From assembly GCA_900546365.1 (NCBI GenBank), contig URCF01000005.1, positions 98,721-162,720 on the forward strand: DNA of 64,000 nt, in the 5' to 3' direction. Source of the DNA: an uncultured Porphyromonadaceae bacterium (GTDB taxonomy: Bacteria; Bacteroidota; Bacteroidia; Bacteroidales; Muribaculaceae). Below the pieces are notes generated by a model. It ran no database searches. It was not told where the DNA came from and saw only the letters and a program-made list of their open reading frames with translations. A program made the position numbers and the translations under genes. Below are positions 17,164 to 26,261 of the stretch, one piece after another. Position 1 is the first letter of the stretch. Each line of letters starts with the position of its first letter.

Positions 17164-18870
17164 CCTAACCCCGAGCGAATCAAGCTTCAGAAAATCGTGC
17201 CTCGTGAGCCCGCTGCGCTCAAGGGGCACGGCTTCGTTATGGTCGGTGAGATAGAGCCGCTGCGGCTCGGTATAGGAGTCGGCGGCCACCGATCTGGAGG
17301 CATCGAAGCAGGGCGAGGTAAGGCCGCCGAGTTGCATGGCGGTGTGGAAAAAGGCTTGCGAGGACGCCACATATTTGTGGGCATTGGCGCCTGCGCCTGC
17401 GAGCAGTGCGGGATATGCCTCATCCATGGCCGGCGACACCCACAGCACCATAGGCACATGAATCTGATAGTAGCTCGGGCAGGGCGAGGCGTGGAGAAAC
17501 AGATTGCGCTCGTCATCAAATATATCCTCACCGTGGTCGGATGTGTAGAGCATAGCCGTCATGACGGGGGTGGCACTCAGCGCGGTGATCACCGAATCAA
17601 GCAAAGCCGAGGTGGCAAGCACCGAATTGTTGTAGGCATTGATGAGCGACTGACGGTATTCCGGCTTGGCCTCGGTGGGGCTGTCGGGGAGGAATTTGCG
17701 CACGCTCCCGGGGTAGCGGTCGGCATAGTTGAAATGTGAGCCGTAGGTGTGCAGCACTATCAATTTGCGCTGCTGCGGTGCGCTGAGGGCTTTCTGCATA
17801 TAGCCGAGAAGAGCGAAGTCGGAATGCAGCCCCGACGACTGCTCGAAGTCGCGGATGAACAGACAGGTGTCGGCCTCCTGCCCGAAGAAATCTATGAACG
17901 AGCGGTTGCGCAGCTGATTGCTCAGAAACCATGTGGCGAATCCGGCTTCCTTGAAAGCTGTGATGATGCTTTTGGAGCTGTAGATGGAGTCGCCGAAAGT
18001 GGAGGCGTCCAGACATGAGAGCAGCATCGGCACACTCTTGTGGGTGGTGTTGGATTGCGACAGCACACGGTCAAAAGCCACAAGCCCCTGACGCCCCATC
18101 AAACTCGGATTGGTGGCATACGGCGCACCCGTAAGCTGCCAGTTGATTGCGCGTGATGTTTCACCCACCACCAGCACAATTGTCTGCGCCACACTGTCGG
18201 GGCGCTCCGACACGGCATTGAACCGGAATCCGGCACTCGTGTCGTGATAGCCGGAAGTGAGGATGGTGCGGTTCACCGCAGTGCCCATATTGTAGAAAGC
18301 GTTCACCGGAAACAGATGTTTGTGCACCTCGTAGTCATGGTCAGCCACCTTGGCTACTCCCACCAGCAGAACTCCGGCGCCAAAGGCCACAAAACTCCAT
18401 CCCCTCGCTTCCTTCATCAAGCGGGGGCGGAGCAGCCACCCTTTGCACCATCCGATGATGCCGGCCACGATACAAGGGAGATAGAGCACAAACACCACTA
18501 TCATGATAGGGGTGAGATTGCCCAGCAGCTCCCCTACCTCGCCGGGGTTGGTGGTGACCACGTTAAGAAACATATCCACCGCTATCACTGACCGCCCGTA
18601 CAAATACAGGAGCACAAGCTGAAACGCTGCGATGACCATCAGCGGTATCATCAGCACCACAGCCTTGCCCACCTTTCGGGTGAGGCTCAGCAACAGGGCA
18701 AACAACCCTGCGGGCAACACCACATTGGCCAGCCGCCCCCAGATGCTCATTGATTCGGTTATCGACAGCCCTACATTGGGCACTATCAAGACCAGCAATG
18801 TCCATACGGCCAATATCAAAGCCAAGAGGGAAGATACCGGCCCGCGGTATGATGATTCAGAACGCTTCAT
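17155..18870 (-). CDS. Phosphoethanolamine transferase (EptA/sulfatase superfamily)
   Basis: A 571-aa membrane enzyme. Four to five membrane segments (residues 15-190) precede a periplasmic alkaline-phosphatase-fold domain. VVGETSRAINWQLTGAPYAT is the metal-binding start, SNTTHKSVPMLLS carries the nucleophilic threonine, HTYGSHFNY follows, and YTSDHGEDI plus FLHASP complete the zinc site. The family moves phosphoethanolamine from lipid to lipid A or other glycans, changing surface charge and polymyxin sensitivity; the acceptor here is unknown. The ATG at 18870 lies inside the end of the upstream Omp85-like gene, so the two are probably coupled. Confidence 0.85.
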   Translation of the reverse strand: MKRSESSYRGPVSSLLALILAVWTLLVLIVPNVGLSITESMSIWGRLANVVLPAGLFALLLSLTRKVGKAVVLMIPLMVIAAFQLVLLYLYGRSVIAVDMFLNVVTTNPGEVGELLGNLTPIMIVVFVLYLPCIVAGIIGWCKGWLLRPRLMKEARGWSFVAFGAGVLLVGVAKVADHDYEVHKHLFPVNAFYNMGTAVNRTILTSGYHDTSAGFRFNAVSERPDSVAQTIVLVVGETSRAINWQLTGAPYATNPSLMGRQGLVAFDRVLSQSNTTHKSVPMLLSCLDASTFGDSIYSSKSIITAFKEAGFATWFLSNQLRNRSFIDFFGQEADTCLFIRDFEQSSGLHSDFALLGYMQKALSAPQQRKLIVLHTYGSHFNYADRYPGSVRKFLPDSPTEAKPEYRQSLINAYNNSVLATSALLDSVITALSATPVMTAMLYTSDHGEDIFDDERNLFLHASPCPSYYQIHVPMVLWVSPAMDEAYPALLAGAGANAHKYVASSQAFFHTAMQLGGLTSPCFDASRSVAADSYTEPQRLYLTDHNEAVPLERSGLTRHDFLKLDSLGVRLQ

Positions 18871-20056
18871 TGATTGAGAATATAAAAGATGATTCGCCAC
18901 GCCCCACTCCGAAATCCAGGCGCACATTGGTGAGCTGCTTGAACTCCCAGCGATACCCTATTCCGGCGTTGGGCAGCAGATGTTTGAATGTTAACCGGCT
19001 CACTTTCGGAGCCACAGTGGCAGCCCCGGCCCACACCACCACGCCGTTGCGCCGCCACACATGCTGACGCAGCTCGACAGTGGCGTCCATTTCACATTTG
19101 TCACGGAACCGCGCCTCGTAATAGCCTCGCATATTGTTGCTGCCGCCAAACGATGACATCATGCCCCATGGCACATTGCCGTAGCTTATCCGGGTATGAT
19201 AGTTGATCCCGAGCACACCGCCCTTCCACACGCCTTTGAACCAGTTGGCCTGGAAAGCTGTGTAGCTGAACGCATAGTTATTGCCCAAAAACCGTGGGCA
19301 GAACATTTGGTCGAGCATCAGGAGCCAGCCGTGGCGCGTGGCCGTGAGGTTGTCGCGGGTGTCATATTGCAATTTCACTCCCACTCCGGTGGTGTAGGTG
19401 GAGTAATCCTGCCCCTGCCACAATTCGGGCCGGAGCACCTTGTTGGCCTTGATATGAGCAAATTCGGCAGCCGGGCCGATATAGAAATTCGGGAGCACAC
19501 TCCACATTATGTTGGCCGTGGCATGGATATAAAGCTCATTGAACTTGGACGCATTATCCATATCCAACCCGTTGTCGTACCCTATACCCCAGAATTTGCG
19601 CGGGAAGGAGTAGAAATACAAATTGTAGTTGATGCGCCTCTTGTCGCGAGGGAATATATGGTTGCCGCGGATACCCACCAGATAGAATCCTACCGAGGAG
19701 ATGTCGCCATAAAGCGACACATTGGACGGCATCGTCAGGCTGTCGGCAAGGTTGGGACGGTAGAACCCCGCAGCCACAACGCCTATGCCGAATTGGGTGT
19801 CGGACGAATAATGCGGGCCTCCTATCACACTGAAATCAAACTTCTTATACTCCTTGGGCTTATTGGAATCCTTGAAATATTCCAGCACACGGTGAATGAA
19901 TCCATGCTTGTCATGCTGATTGACGGACACACTGTCGGCCACTCCCTGCGCTGCTGCCACAGAATCAAGCTCCGCGGGGCTGTCGGCAAGCAGACCTGAA
20001 GCCGTGGCCGTCAGGGCCATAACCCATAGCATGACTACTGTAGCAAAGCGATTCAT
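18857..20056 (-). CDS. BamA/TamA-like outer-membrane barrel protein
   Basis: A 399-aa protein. A signal peptide (MNRFATVVMLWVMALTATAS) is followed by a short periplasmic part and an Omp85-type barrel. FDFSVIGGPHYSSDTQFGIG is the typical first strand, VKLQYDTRDN is a recurrent strand motif, and the FGGSNNMRGYYEARFRD segment is the conserved loop-6 region. The protein ends in Phe. POTRA domains are absent or minimal, unlike BamA. The start at 20056 gives a clean signal peptide; the longer reading adds 17 odd residues. Its 3' end overlaps the transferase gene by 14 nt. Confidence 0.82.
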   Translation of the reverse strand: MNRFATVVMLWVMALTATASGLLADSPAELDSVAAAQGVADSVSVNQHDKHGFIHRVLEYFKDSNKPKEYKKFDFSVIGGPHYSSDTQFGIGVVAAGFYRPNLADSLTMPSNVSLYGDISSVGFYLVGIRGNHIFPRDKRRINYNLYFYSFPRKFWGIGYDNGLDMDNASKFNELYIHATANIMWSVLPNFYIGPAAEFAHIKANKVLRPELWQGQDYSTYTTGVGVKLQYDTRDNLTATRHGWLLMLDQMFCPRFLGNNYAFSYTAFQANWFKGVWKGGVLGINYHTRISYGNVPWGMMSSFGGSNNMRGYYEARFRDKCEMDATVELRQHVWRRNGVVVWAGAATVAPKVSRLTFKHLLPNAGIGYRWEFKQLTNVRLDFGVGRGESSFIFSINEAF

Positions 20057-20096
20057 TTTATATGTTTTGATGTGCAGTTGACAAGAAATATTGACG

Positions 20097-20104
20097 CAAA
20101 AGTA
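20097..20104 (-). promoter_or_regulatory. -7 box for the Omp85-like operon
   Basis: On the minus strand the box reads TACTTTTG, 41 nt before the ATG at 20056. No clear TTG partner is visible. Confidence 0.5.
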
Positions 20105-20268
20105 CAAATTAAAGTCCTGAGTTCATACACAGACCCCTGATTATTATCTACAAACAGCTTCTTAAACCGCACTTTTCCACCTATTTCACATTATTTGTGC
20201 CGTTCCGGCAAATCCATTGAGGTTACTAAGTTGTTACAATATCAAAGTTTCAACTATTCATCCGCATT

Positions 20269-21150
20269 ATGAATTCGCACCTAAGTCACATATTGCTGAC
20301 AGCCCTGCTTCTTACAGGACTCTCATCCCAAGCATCCATTAATGCCGAACCTACGGTAGCGTCGGCCACAGTAATCGCTGAAGATATAGCAGCTAACCCT
20401 GTTGACAGCGTGGCCCTTATCGACACCCTACTGCACCCCGATGCAGTGGGCCGCCGCCCCACCCTCTACGACTATCCATACTCGCGCACCCGAAGCATTC
20501 CCAACTGGAAACGGCTGTGGGTCAACACATCGGTGCTTGTGGGCGGAGGCGTGGCCACGATGGTGATTCTTGAATCACTCCCCAAAGATGCCACGGCATG
20601 GAACAAGAACGAAAATGCCAAGGTGTCGATGTGGAAGCGGTGGGTGCGCAATGTGTGCGACGGGCCGGTGTGGGACAAGGATAACCCGATATTCAACTAC
20701 GTGCTCCACCCCTACGCCGGCGCTGCCTACTATATGAGCGCCCGAAGCTGCGGATTCAATTGCTGGGGGTCGTTTCTGTACTGCTTCGCCATATCCACCG
20801 TGTTCTGGGAATACGGATTTGAGGCGTTCAACGAGATACCCTCGGTGCAGGACCTCATCATTACCCCGGTGATAGGGTCGCTGGTGGGAGAAGGATTCTA
20901 TGTGCTCAAGCGCGGAATAGTCAACCGTGGCTACAGGCTCTTCGGCTCACGTGTGCTCGGCTACGCCGCAGCGTTCATCCTTGATCCTGTCAACGAGGTG
21001 ATTGGTTATTTCCGAGGCGACCAGAAGCAGTATTACAGCCGCGACGGACGCTCCACATCCGCCTCCGCACCCAAGCTTTCAGGCGGGTTCAACATCATGC
21101 CTCAAAAAAAAGGAGTTAGCATCAATTTAAGCCTTACATACAATTTTTAG
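20269..21150 (+). CDS. DUF3943-type outer-membrane protein
   Basis: A 293-aa protein with a signal peptide (LSHILLTALLLTGLSSQASI). The core reads NYVLHPYAGAAYYMSARSCG, FWEYGFEAFNEIPSVQDLIITP and GSLVGEGFYVLKR, which are characteristic of DUF3943, a family of presumed outer-membrane barrels in Bacteroidetes and Proteobacteria. Its function is unknown. The last residues (SINLSLTYNF) form a terminal strand ending in Phe. It is divergent from the Omp85-like gene. Confidence 0.78.
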   Translation: MNSHLSHILLTALLLTGLSSQASINAEPTVASATVIAEDIAANPVDSVALIDTLLHPDAVGRRPTLYDYPYSRTRSIPNWKRLWVNTSVLVGGGVATMVILESLPKDATAWNKNENAKVSMWKRWVRNVCDGPVWDKDNPIFNYVLHPYAGAAYYMSARSCGFNCWGSFLYCFAISTVFWEYGFEAFNEIPSVQDLIITPVIGSLVGEGFYVLKRGIVNRGYRLFGSRVLGYAAAFILDPVNEVIGYFRGDQKQYYSRDGRSTSASAPKLSGGFNIMPQKKGVSINLSLTYNF

Positions 21151-21185
21151 GGCCTTATACACCAATCCGCACACCAAAAAATAGT

Positions 21186-21193
21186 TATCTTTG
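21186..21193 (+). promoter_or_regulatory. -7 box TATCTTTG before the PCMD-like gene
   Basis: TATCTTTG followed by CA lies 34 nt before the start at 21228. Confidence 0.55.
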
Positions 21194-21227
21194 CACCCAT
21201 TAACAAACTTTTGACCCTTATTATCCT

Positions 21228-22190
21228 ATGCACATCAACATCAGATCTACTCTTATTTCAACTCTCGCCTTTGCCATGTCGGTGCAGATGGGTATGGCTC
21301 AGCAAATAGAGAAAATCAAATTTGGAGATTTCAATCAATGGGTCACCCGCACCATCAAGGAATCAGCTGTGATTGGCGGTGACACCAAAACCATATATGA
21401 GATTGGCCCCAACTCAACAATCACGGGCAACAAAGCTTACCATAACGGCTCCTCCCCCTGGGGCACCAGCAATGTGTATGCCAAGGTGTCGGGAGTCACT
21501 AAAACATCCAACGCGGTGTATCCCGCCGTCCGCTCCGGTGCCAACAAATGCGCCAAGCTCTGCACACAGATGGAGCATGTGAAAGTGCTCGGGATCATCA
21601 ATATGAGCGTGATGGTGACAGGCTCGATATTCCTCGGCGAGATGATCGAGCCTATATCAAGCACCAAAAATCCGTACTCAAAAATGAATATGGGTATGCC
21701 CTACACCAAGCGTCCGAAGTCGCTGGTATTTGACTACAAGGTGGATATGCCCAATGTCAACACCCGCACCAAAGCCACAGGGTTCAGCTCCAAGAAAACC
21801 CTCCCCGGCAGGGACGAGGCTGCGGTGTTTGTGTTTCTGCAGCGCAGATGGGAAGATGCCGAAGGCAACATCCACGCCAAACGCGTGGGCACTGGCGGTC
21901 GCACTTTCGCTCAGGGAAGCAAATGGGTCAACGGCTACAAGCTGCCGATAGCTTACGGTGATTGCTCCTCCAAGCCGGGTTACAAATGGCTCGGTCTGCG
22001 CGACAAATCCAACGCCTACTATGCCCGCAACTCCAAAGGAAAGATGGTGCCGGTGGTGGAAGAAGGTTGGGACTCACCCAACGCCACACCCACCCATGTG
22101 ATCCTGATGATGAGCTCAGGCAACGGCGAGCCCTACGTGGGCACAGAAGGCCTCACCCTCTACGTGGACAACGTGGGCTTCGAGCTTTAA
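21228..22190 (+). CDS. Secreted PCMD-like domain protein
   Basis: A 320-aa protein with a signal peptide ending MGMAQQ. The body (FDYKVDMPNVNTRTKATGFS, DEAAVFVFLQRRWED, THVILMMSSGNGEPY, and a C-terminal TLYVDNVGFEL) resembles the putative carbohydrate metabolism domain found at the C-terminus of many Bacteroidetes surface proteins, a jelly-roll fold with a conserved VDNV end. A role in glycan binding is inference from that resemblance. It has its own -7 box and no partner genes. Confidence 0.6.
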   Translation: MHINIRSTLISTLAFAMSVQMGMAQQIEKIKFGDFNQWVTRTIKESAVIGGDTKTIYEIGPNSTITGNKAYHNGSSPWGTSNVYAKVSGVTKTSNAVYPAVRSGANKCAKLCTQMEHVKVLGIINMSVMVTGSIFLGEMIEPISSTKNPYSKMNMGMPYTKRPKSLVFDYKVDMPNVNTRTKATGFSSKKTLPGRDEAAVFVFLQRRWEDAEGNIHAKRVGTGGRTFAQGSKWVNGYKLPIAYGDCSSKPGYKWLGLRDKSNAYYARNSKGKMVPVVEEGWDSPNATPTHVILMMSSGNGEPYVGTEGLTLYVDNVGFEL

Positions 22191-22214
22191 GAGCCTGTCC
22201 CGGGACTAAACCTC

Positions 22215-22625
22215 TCAGAAGGGGACGGTGGAGGTGGAGAGAATGTATTTGGCGCGCCACGCCTGGTTGGTCATGCCAAACATCATTATGCCCTGGATCA
22301 GGCCGAGAATCCCCATCACAGTGCCACCGAAACCACAAGTGAGCAGCGTGATGAGCAGATAGATGATGCCGGCTGTGGTTTTGCCCATATAGAAATAATG
22401 CACTCCAAGGCTTCCGAGGAAAATGGCAAGCAGTGCCGTCACGCCACGGCTTTTGCCTTCGGGGCCTTCGGCAAAGGCATCGTTGTGGTCAAAGGCATTG
22501 TACGGATTGTATTGATTCTGATAGCATCCGGTATCCTGAAGGTCGCGACCGCAATAGCGGCATACCACTGCCTCTTCCTTGATTTCTTCGCCGCAATAAG
22601 GGCATTTTTTGTAACCTGTTGTCAT
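22215..22625 (-). CDS. Zinc-ribbon and TM2-domain membrane protein
   Basis: A 136-aa protein. The N-terminus has two CxxC pairs (CPYCGEE and CRYCGRD), a zinc ribbon. The C-terminus is a TM2 domain: ALLAIFLGSLGVHYFYMGKT, then ITLLTCGFGGTVMGILGLIQ, two membrane segments joined by a short turn. TM2 proteins are small membrane proteins of uncertain function. The ATG overlaps the fkp stop in an ATGA, so translation is coupled to fkp, although a functional link to fucose is not evident. Confidence 0.85.
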   Translation of the reverse strand: MTTGYKKCPYCGEEIKEEAVVCRYCGRDLQDTGCYQNQYNPYNAFDHNDAFAEGPEGKSRGVTALLAIFLGSLGVHYFYMGKTTAGIIYLLITLLTCGFGGTVMGILGLIQGIMMFGMTNQAWRAKYILSTSTVPF

Positions 22626-25420
22626 GATCGTGATATTTGAGTGCCTTTGTCGCTGAGACGCATCTCCACTATCCGGGCGCGCTCATTGGGTCGGGCATCG
22701 GTTAATAATTGTCGTATTATCGTTGCTGCCTGTGGATCCTTTGCCACAATATAGAGGTAGCCTCCGCCACCTGCGCCGGGCAACTTGTAGGCTTCCGCGT
22801 ATGGAGCTATAAGTGATATGATACGTTCCACAGCCACGGGGTTGGTGCCCGGGTCGAGCCGCTTGTTCAACTCCCACGAGCTGCGCAGCATAGCGCAATA
22901 GCTTTGCCAATCGCGCCGCTGGATGGCCGTGGCCATATCATCGGCCAACAGTTTCATGTCGGAAACGACGGACAGATGCGAGCCGCTGTTGAGCATCATG
23001 CCGCGCACAATGTCGGCAAGGATGGTTTTGGCAGTGCGGGTTATCCCGGTGTAGTAAAGCAGATGGCACGCGGAATATTCCGGGTCGGTGAACAATAGGT
23101 CGGGGAGCCAGCTTGCCGCCACATCCTGACTCATTCCGGGCCGGCTTTGCAGCAGCTTTATGCCGGGCAACACACCGCCATACTGGTCCTGCCATCCGCC
23201 TCCGGTGGTGAGCAGCTGCTCCAGAGCCAAAGTGGTGCGGCATATCTGTCCGGTGTTCCATCCAAGTGCGCAGAAATCGCTCAGCGCACTCAGCACCGTG
23301 GAGGCCAGGATAGAGCTTGTGCCAAGTCCAGAACCTGCGCCAACTGCCGACAGAAGCGTGATTTCCAATCCGCTGCCCATCGCCTCAAGCCGGGCTCGGA
23401 GCGTGGGATATGTTATAGCGGAGAACCTGTTGGAGAACCCGGCGAGCGACAAGGCCGCCTTGGGAATGGAGAATGGCGAGCCAATGCGGGCATAATCCTC
23501 AAGTTCCTGGTAGGTGGTGACGGTTTCCGATGCTCCCAAATCTATGGAACGCAGCACTATATTCGGTTCCGCGCTACGCTTCACAAACACCTGCAGAGGT
23601 GCTTGACCGTTGAGCTCCACAGCCATATTGAGCACCGTGCCGCCATGGCACAGCGAATAGGGCGGAGTGTCGCTCCAACCTCCGGCAAGGTCGATACGCA
23701 CCGGCGAGCGTCCCCACACAATCTGGTCGGAGAGCACATCTATTTTCGGTGCCGCCTTCACAGTGCAAGCGGCAAGAATCTCCTCCCGCATCATCTGCCA
23801 GGCGCGCTGCTCCGAAGCCTCATCACCGTTGACAAGAGAGCGGAGCATAAGATTGCGCATACGCTTTATGGCCGGAGCGTCCGCATCCGGTTCTCCGGGT
23901 GCGGCGATACCGCGTGAGGACATATATTGTCCCAGATGGCTCAAATCCACCTGATATATCACACTCCGGCTATAGTTGTCGGCGAGCATGGCGATGTCGC
24001 CGTCCATGAAGTTGCGCCGCTGCTGCCACAATGCAGGCAGATCGGCAAGCCTCATTATATCATCGGCGCTGATATGCCGGGCAGAGTGATAAATCCGCGC
24101 CGCCTCGCACTCCGCATCCGGGGATGACTCCACCATCCATTGTGCCACTTTTCCCATCTCCTCAACCGAATGAAGCACCGGGAAGACAGGCAACGACTGT
24201 ATATCCACATCGGAGGGCAATTCAACTCCGTGATTAGCAAGCCATTGATTCAAAGGCACATTGATATAGGTGGTGGCGTCATCGCCAGCAGTGCCACGCA
24301 TGGCGTCATTGTAGCCGTAGGGGCGAAGCACATACTCTCCGCCGCCGAGCGGCGCAACATCAATGCAGGCACCCTTGGGAAGGTGCAGCCTCCAGTCGTT
24401 GCGCGGCACTCCGGTGACCACATTCTCATCCGTCAGCGTCCACCCTTCGGCCACAAACGAATTCTCCACCCACACATTGCTGTTGGCTGCGGTGAGCCGA
24501 TGGTTCATCACACAATTCTGCACAAACAGCGATGGGTGGGGCTTGGCACTGCGACTCAGCAATTCGCGCTGGTCCACAACGAGAGTTTGGAGCTGCAGAG
24601 TGCTGTCCAGCAGCTCACCGGTGGTGCCGAAATGGTAGAACGAGCCCTCTTCAAGCGGCAGCACGGCCACAGTGAGCCCGTTCACCTCATCATCCTCCAC
24701 CACCGGATTGACACCGAGGGCTCCTCCGAAAGTGGTGTACATATCATAATAGCGGAAATTGCCATCTGCATCCTTGCTCCGCTTGCTGAGAATCTCCACA
24801 GCTCTGTCACTCAGGAGCCAGATGCCCACATCCATCAGAAACATGTAGCTTTCCGACATCCTGGCCATCTGCTCCACAGAGGGCTTCTGAAGCATCCTGT
24901 CAAGCACGCCCGGCGACTCCACAAGCGAGGCAAAAACACCATGATGGGAAGCCACGGTGGGGTTGACCCACAACCCATAGCACACCACATCCACATCCGG
25001 CACCTGCGGCAATCTTTTTCCTGCGGTCACATACACATCACCGCTCGCCACGAGAGTGTTGAGACGCTGCGGAGCCATATCCATAATCTTGTCATACAGT
25101 GGCATCTGCAAGTCAAGGAGCGTTTGGTCAAGACGCTGTCCGGCTTTCCAGCGAAACACCGGCACCGGAGTCAATATCTTGCCGCAAGCAGCGTAGGCCG
25201 GCAGCCGGCGGCTCTGTCCTCCGGCGTGAATCAACACTTTTTTCAACCGCATATCCCCGCCGGCCTCGCACCACCGGTGCAAAGCCCAGGCCGTGCCGCC
25301 ACCCGAACCAAGCTTACTCCCCTCGGGGTCGGATGTGGCAAACCACTCATCGGCATCATAGCCGGTGAGCTGATAAAAACAGCGGGCCGCATCAGGCGGA
25401 AGCGACAGTAATTTCTTCAT
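22622..25420 (-). CDS. fkp: Bifunctional fucokinase/L-fucose-1-phosphate guanylyltransferase
   Basis: A 932-aa fused enzyme, close to the 949 aa of the Bacteroides fragilis protein. The N-terminal part (1 to about 430) is a nucleotidyltransferase with SKLGSGGGTAWALHRW and HAGGQSRRLPAYAACGK, followed by a left-handed beta-helix-like middle. The C-terminal GHMP kinase (about 580-932) has PVRIDLAGGWSDTPPY, GAGSGLGTSSILA (ATP loop) and LPGAGGGGYL. It converts salvaged L-fucose through fucose-1-P to GDP-fucose for surface glycans, which helps host-like decoration in the gut. It lies upstream of the TM2 gene. Confidence 0.95.
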   Translation of the reverse strand: MKKLLSLPPDAARCFYQLTGYDADEWFATSDPEGSKLGSGGGTAWALHRWCEAGGDMRLKKVLIHAGGQSRRLPAYAACGKILTPVPVFRWKAGQRLDQTLLDLQMPLYDKIMDMAPQRLNTLVASGDVYVTAGKRLPQVPDVDVVCYGLWVNPTVASHHGVFASLVESPGVLDRMLQKPSVEQMARMSESYMFLMDVGIWLLSDRAVEILSKRSKDADGNFRYYDMYTTFGGALGVNPVVEDDEVNGLTVAVLPLEEGSFYHFGTTGELLDSTLQLQTLVVDQRELLSRSAKPHPSLFVQNCVMNHRLTAANSNVWVENSFVAEGWTLTDENVVTGVPRNDWRLHLPKGACIDVAPLGGGEYVLRPYGYNDAMRGTAGDDATTYINVPLNQWLANHGVELPSDVDIQSLPVFPVLHSVEEMGKVAQWMVESSPDAECEAARIYHSARHISADDIMRLADLPALWQQRRNFMDGDIAMLADNYSRSVIYQVDLSHLGQYMSSRGIAAPGEPDADAPAIKRMRNLMLRSLVNGDEASEQRAWQMMREEILAACTVKAAPKIDVLSDQIVWGRSPVRIDLAGGWSDTPPYSLCHGGTVLNMAVELNGQAPLQVFVKRSAEPNIVLRSIDLGASETVTTYQELEDYARIGSPFSIPKAALSLAGFSNRFSAITYPTLRARLEAMGSGLEITLLSAVGAGSGLGTSSILASTVLSALSDFCALGWNTGQICRTTLALEQLLTTGGGWQDQYGGVLPGIKLLQSRPGMSQDVAASWLPDLLFTDPEYSACHLLYYTGITRTAKTILADIVRGMMLNSGSHLSVVSDMKLLADDMATAIQRRDWQSYCAMLRSSWELNKRLDPGTNPVAVERIISLIAPYAEAYKLPGAGGGGYLYIVAKDPQAATIIRQLLTDARPNERARIVEMRLSDKGTQISRS

Positions 25421-25472
25421 AATGGGACAAATCTACAAAATTCCCGCCACGTTTGCAACGTTTCTATATTTA

Positions 25473-26174
25473 TTATTGCACACCCAGCGGCTTAGGCTTG
25501 GTGGCCTGAAAATCTTTCAGATAGTTGGGGGTACTGTAGGCCAAGTCGATAAACTCGCCACGCGAATAAGCCCGTTCGGCAAGAGCTATCATGTCCGATG
25601 CCAACGGCACCACATCAGGCACAAAAATGGCGTTTTCATTTCCACACACCTCACACCATTTAGCAGAGCCGTTGCCGAAAAACGCCACCGGATGCGAAGC
25701 TAAAAATCCGGAATAGCTCTCCCCGTCCAATATCAGCGGCTGCGGCTTCATCAGCGGAGTCAAGCCATTGTCATACACCCCGGTAAACACCTCCATGCGC
25801 CGAGCATCTATCATCGGCGCATAAAGAATATTATCGGGAAGCTCGAGCGAGAAGTCAAACATCACATGGCTCACCAACAGCTCAAGGGTATCAACACCTA
25901 TCAGCGGCACATCCAAAGCGTAGGCCAACCCTTTGGCCTCCGAAAGACCGATGCGCAGGCCGGTGTAACTGCCCGGCCCCATCGACACCGCCACAGCGTT
26001 GAGCTCCATCTCATGCTCGCGCAGATGGTCAAGACAATCCTTGATGAAGCCGCTGAGCATCGCGGCATGGTTCTGCCCCCGGAAATCCTCGCGGTGGCAC
26101 AATATCATACCCTCGGCGGTGAGGGCGGTGGAGCATACATTGGTACTCGTGTCAATATTCAGAATTACTGCCAT
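25473..26174 (-). CDS. tsaB: tRNA threonylcarbamoyladenosine synthesis protein TsaB
   Basis: A 233-aa ASKHA-fold protein. MAVILNIDTSTNVCSTALTA is the N-terminal phosphate-like loop, AVSMGPGSYTGLRIGLSEAK is the family signature and PLIGVDTLELL follows. TsaB lacks catalysis but scaffolds TsaD and TsaE in making t6A37 of ANN-decoding tRNAs. The start at 26174 is chosen over one ten codons upstream because it begins the conserved strand. It diverges from yicC. Confidence 0.9.
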   Translation of the reverse strand: MAVILNIDTSTNVCSTALTAEGMILCHREDFRGQNHAAMLSGFIKDCLDHLREHEMELNAVAVSMGPGSYTGLRIGLSEAKGLAYALDVPLIGVDTLELLVSHVMFDFSLELPDNILYAPMIDARRMEVFTGVYDNGLTPLMKPQPLILDGESYSGFLASHPVAFFGNGSAKWCEVCGNENAIFVPDVVPLASDMIALAERAYSRGEFIDLAYSTPNYLKDFQATKPKPLGVQ

Positions 26175-26232
26175 AGTGACTGGTGGAATGAAATTTTTTG
26201 ACAAAGTTACGTTTTTTTGCCATCGGATTTAG

Positions 26233-26240
26233 TACTTTTG
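26233..26240 (+). promoter_or_regulatory. -7 box TACTTTTG before yicC
   Basis: TACTTTTG followed by CA lies 21 nt before the yicC ATG. Confidence 0.5.
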
Positions 26241-26261
26241 CAAAAAATAAAACCAAGGCAC

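Noticed and set aside
24140..25411. A 423-codon open frame opposite fkp
   Set aside because: The other strand encodes an unmistakable Fkp; the shadow is His- and Gly-rich without a plausible fold.
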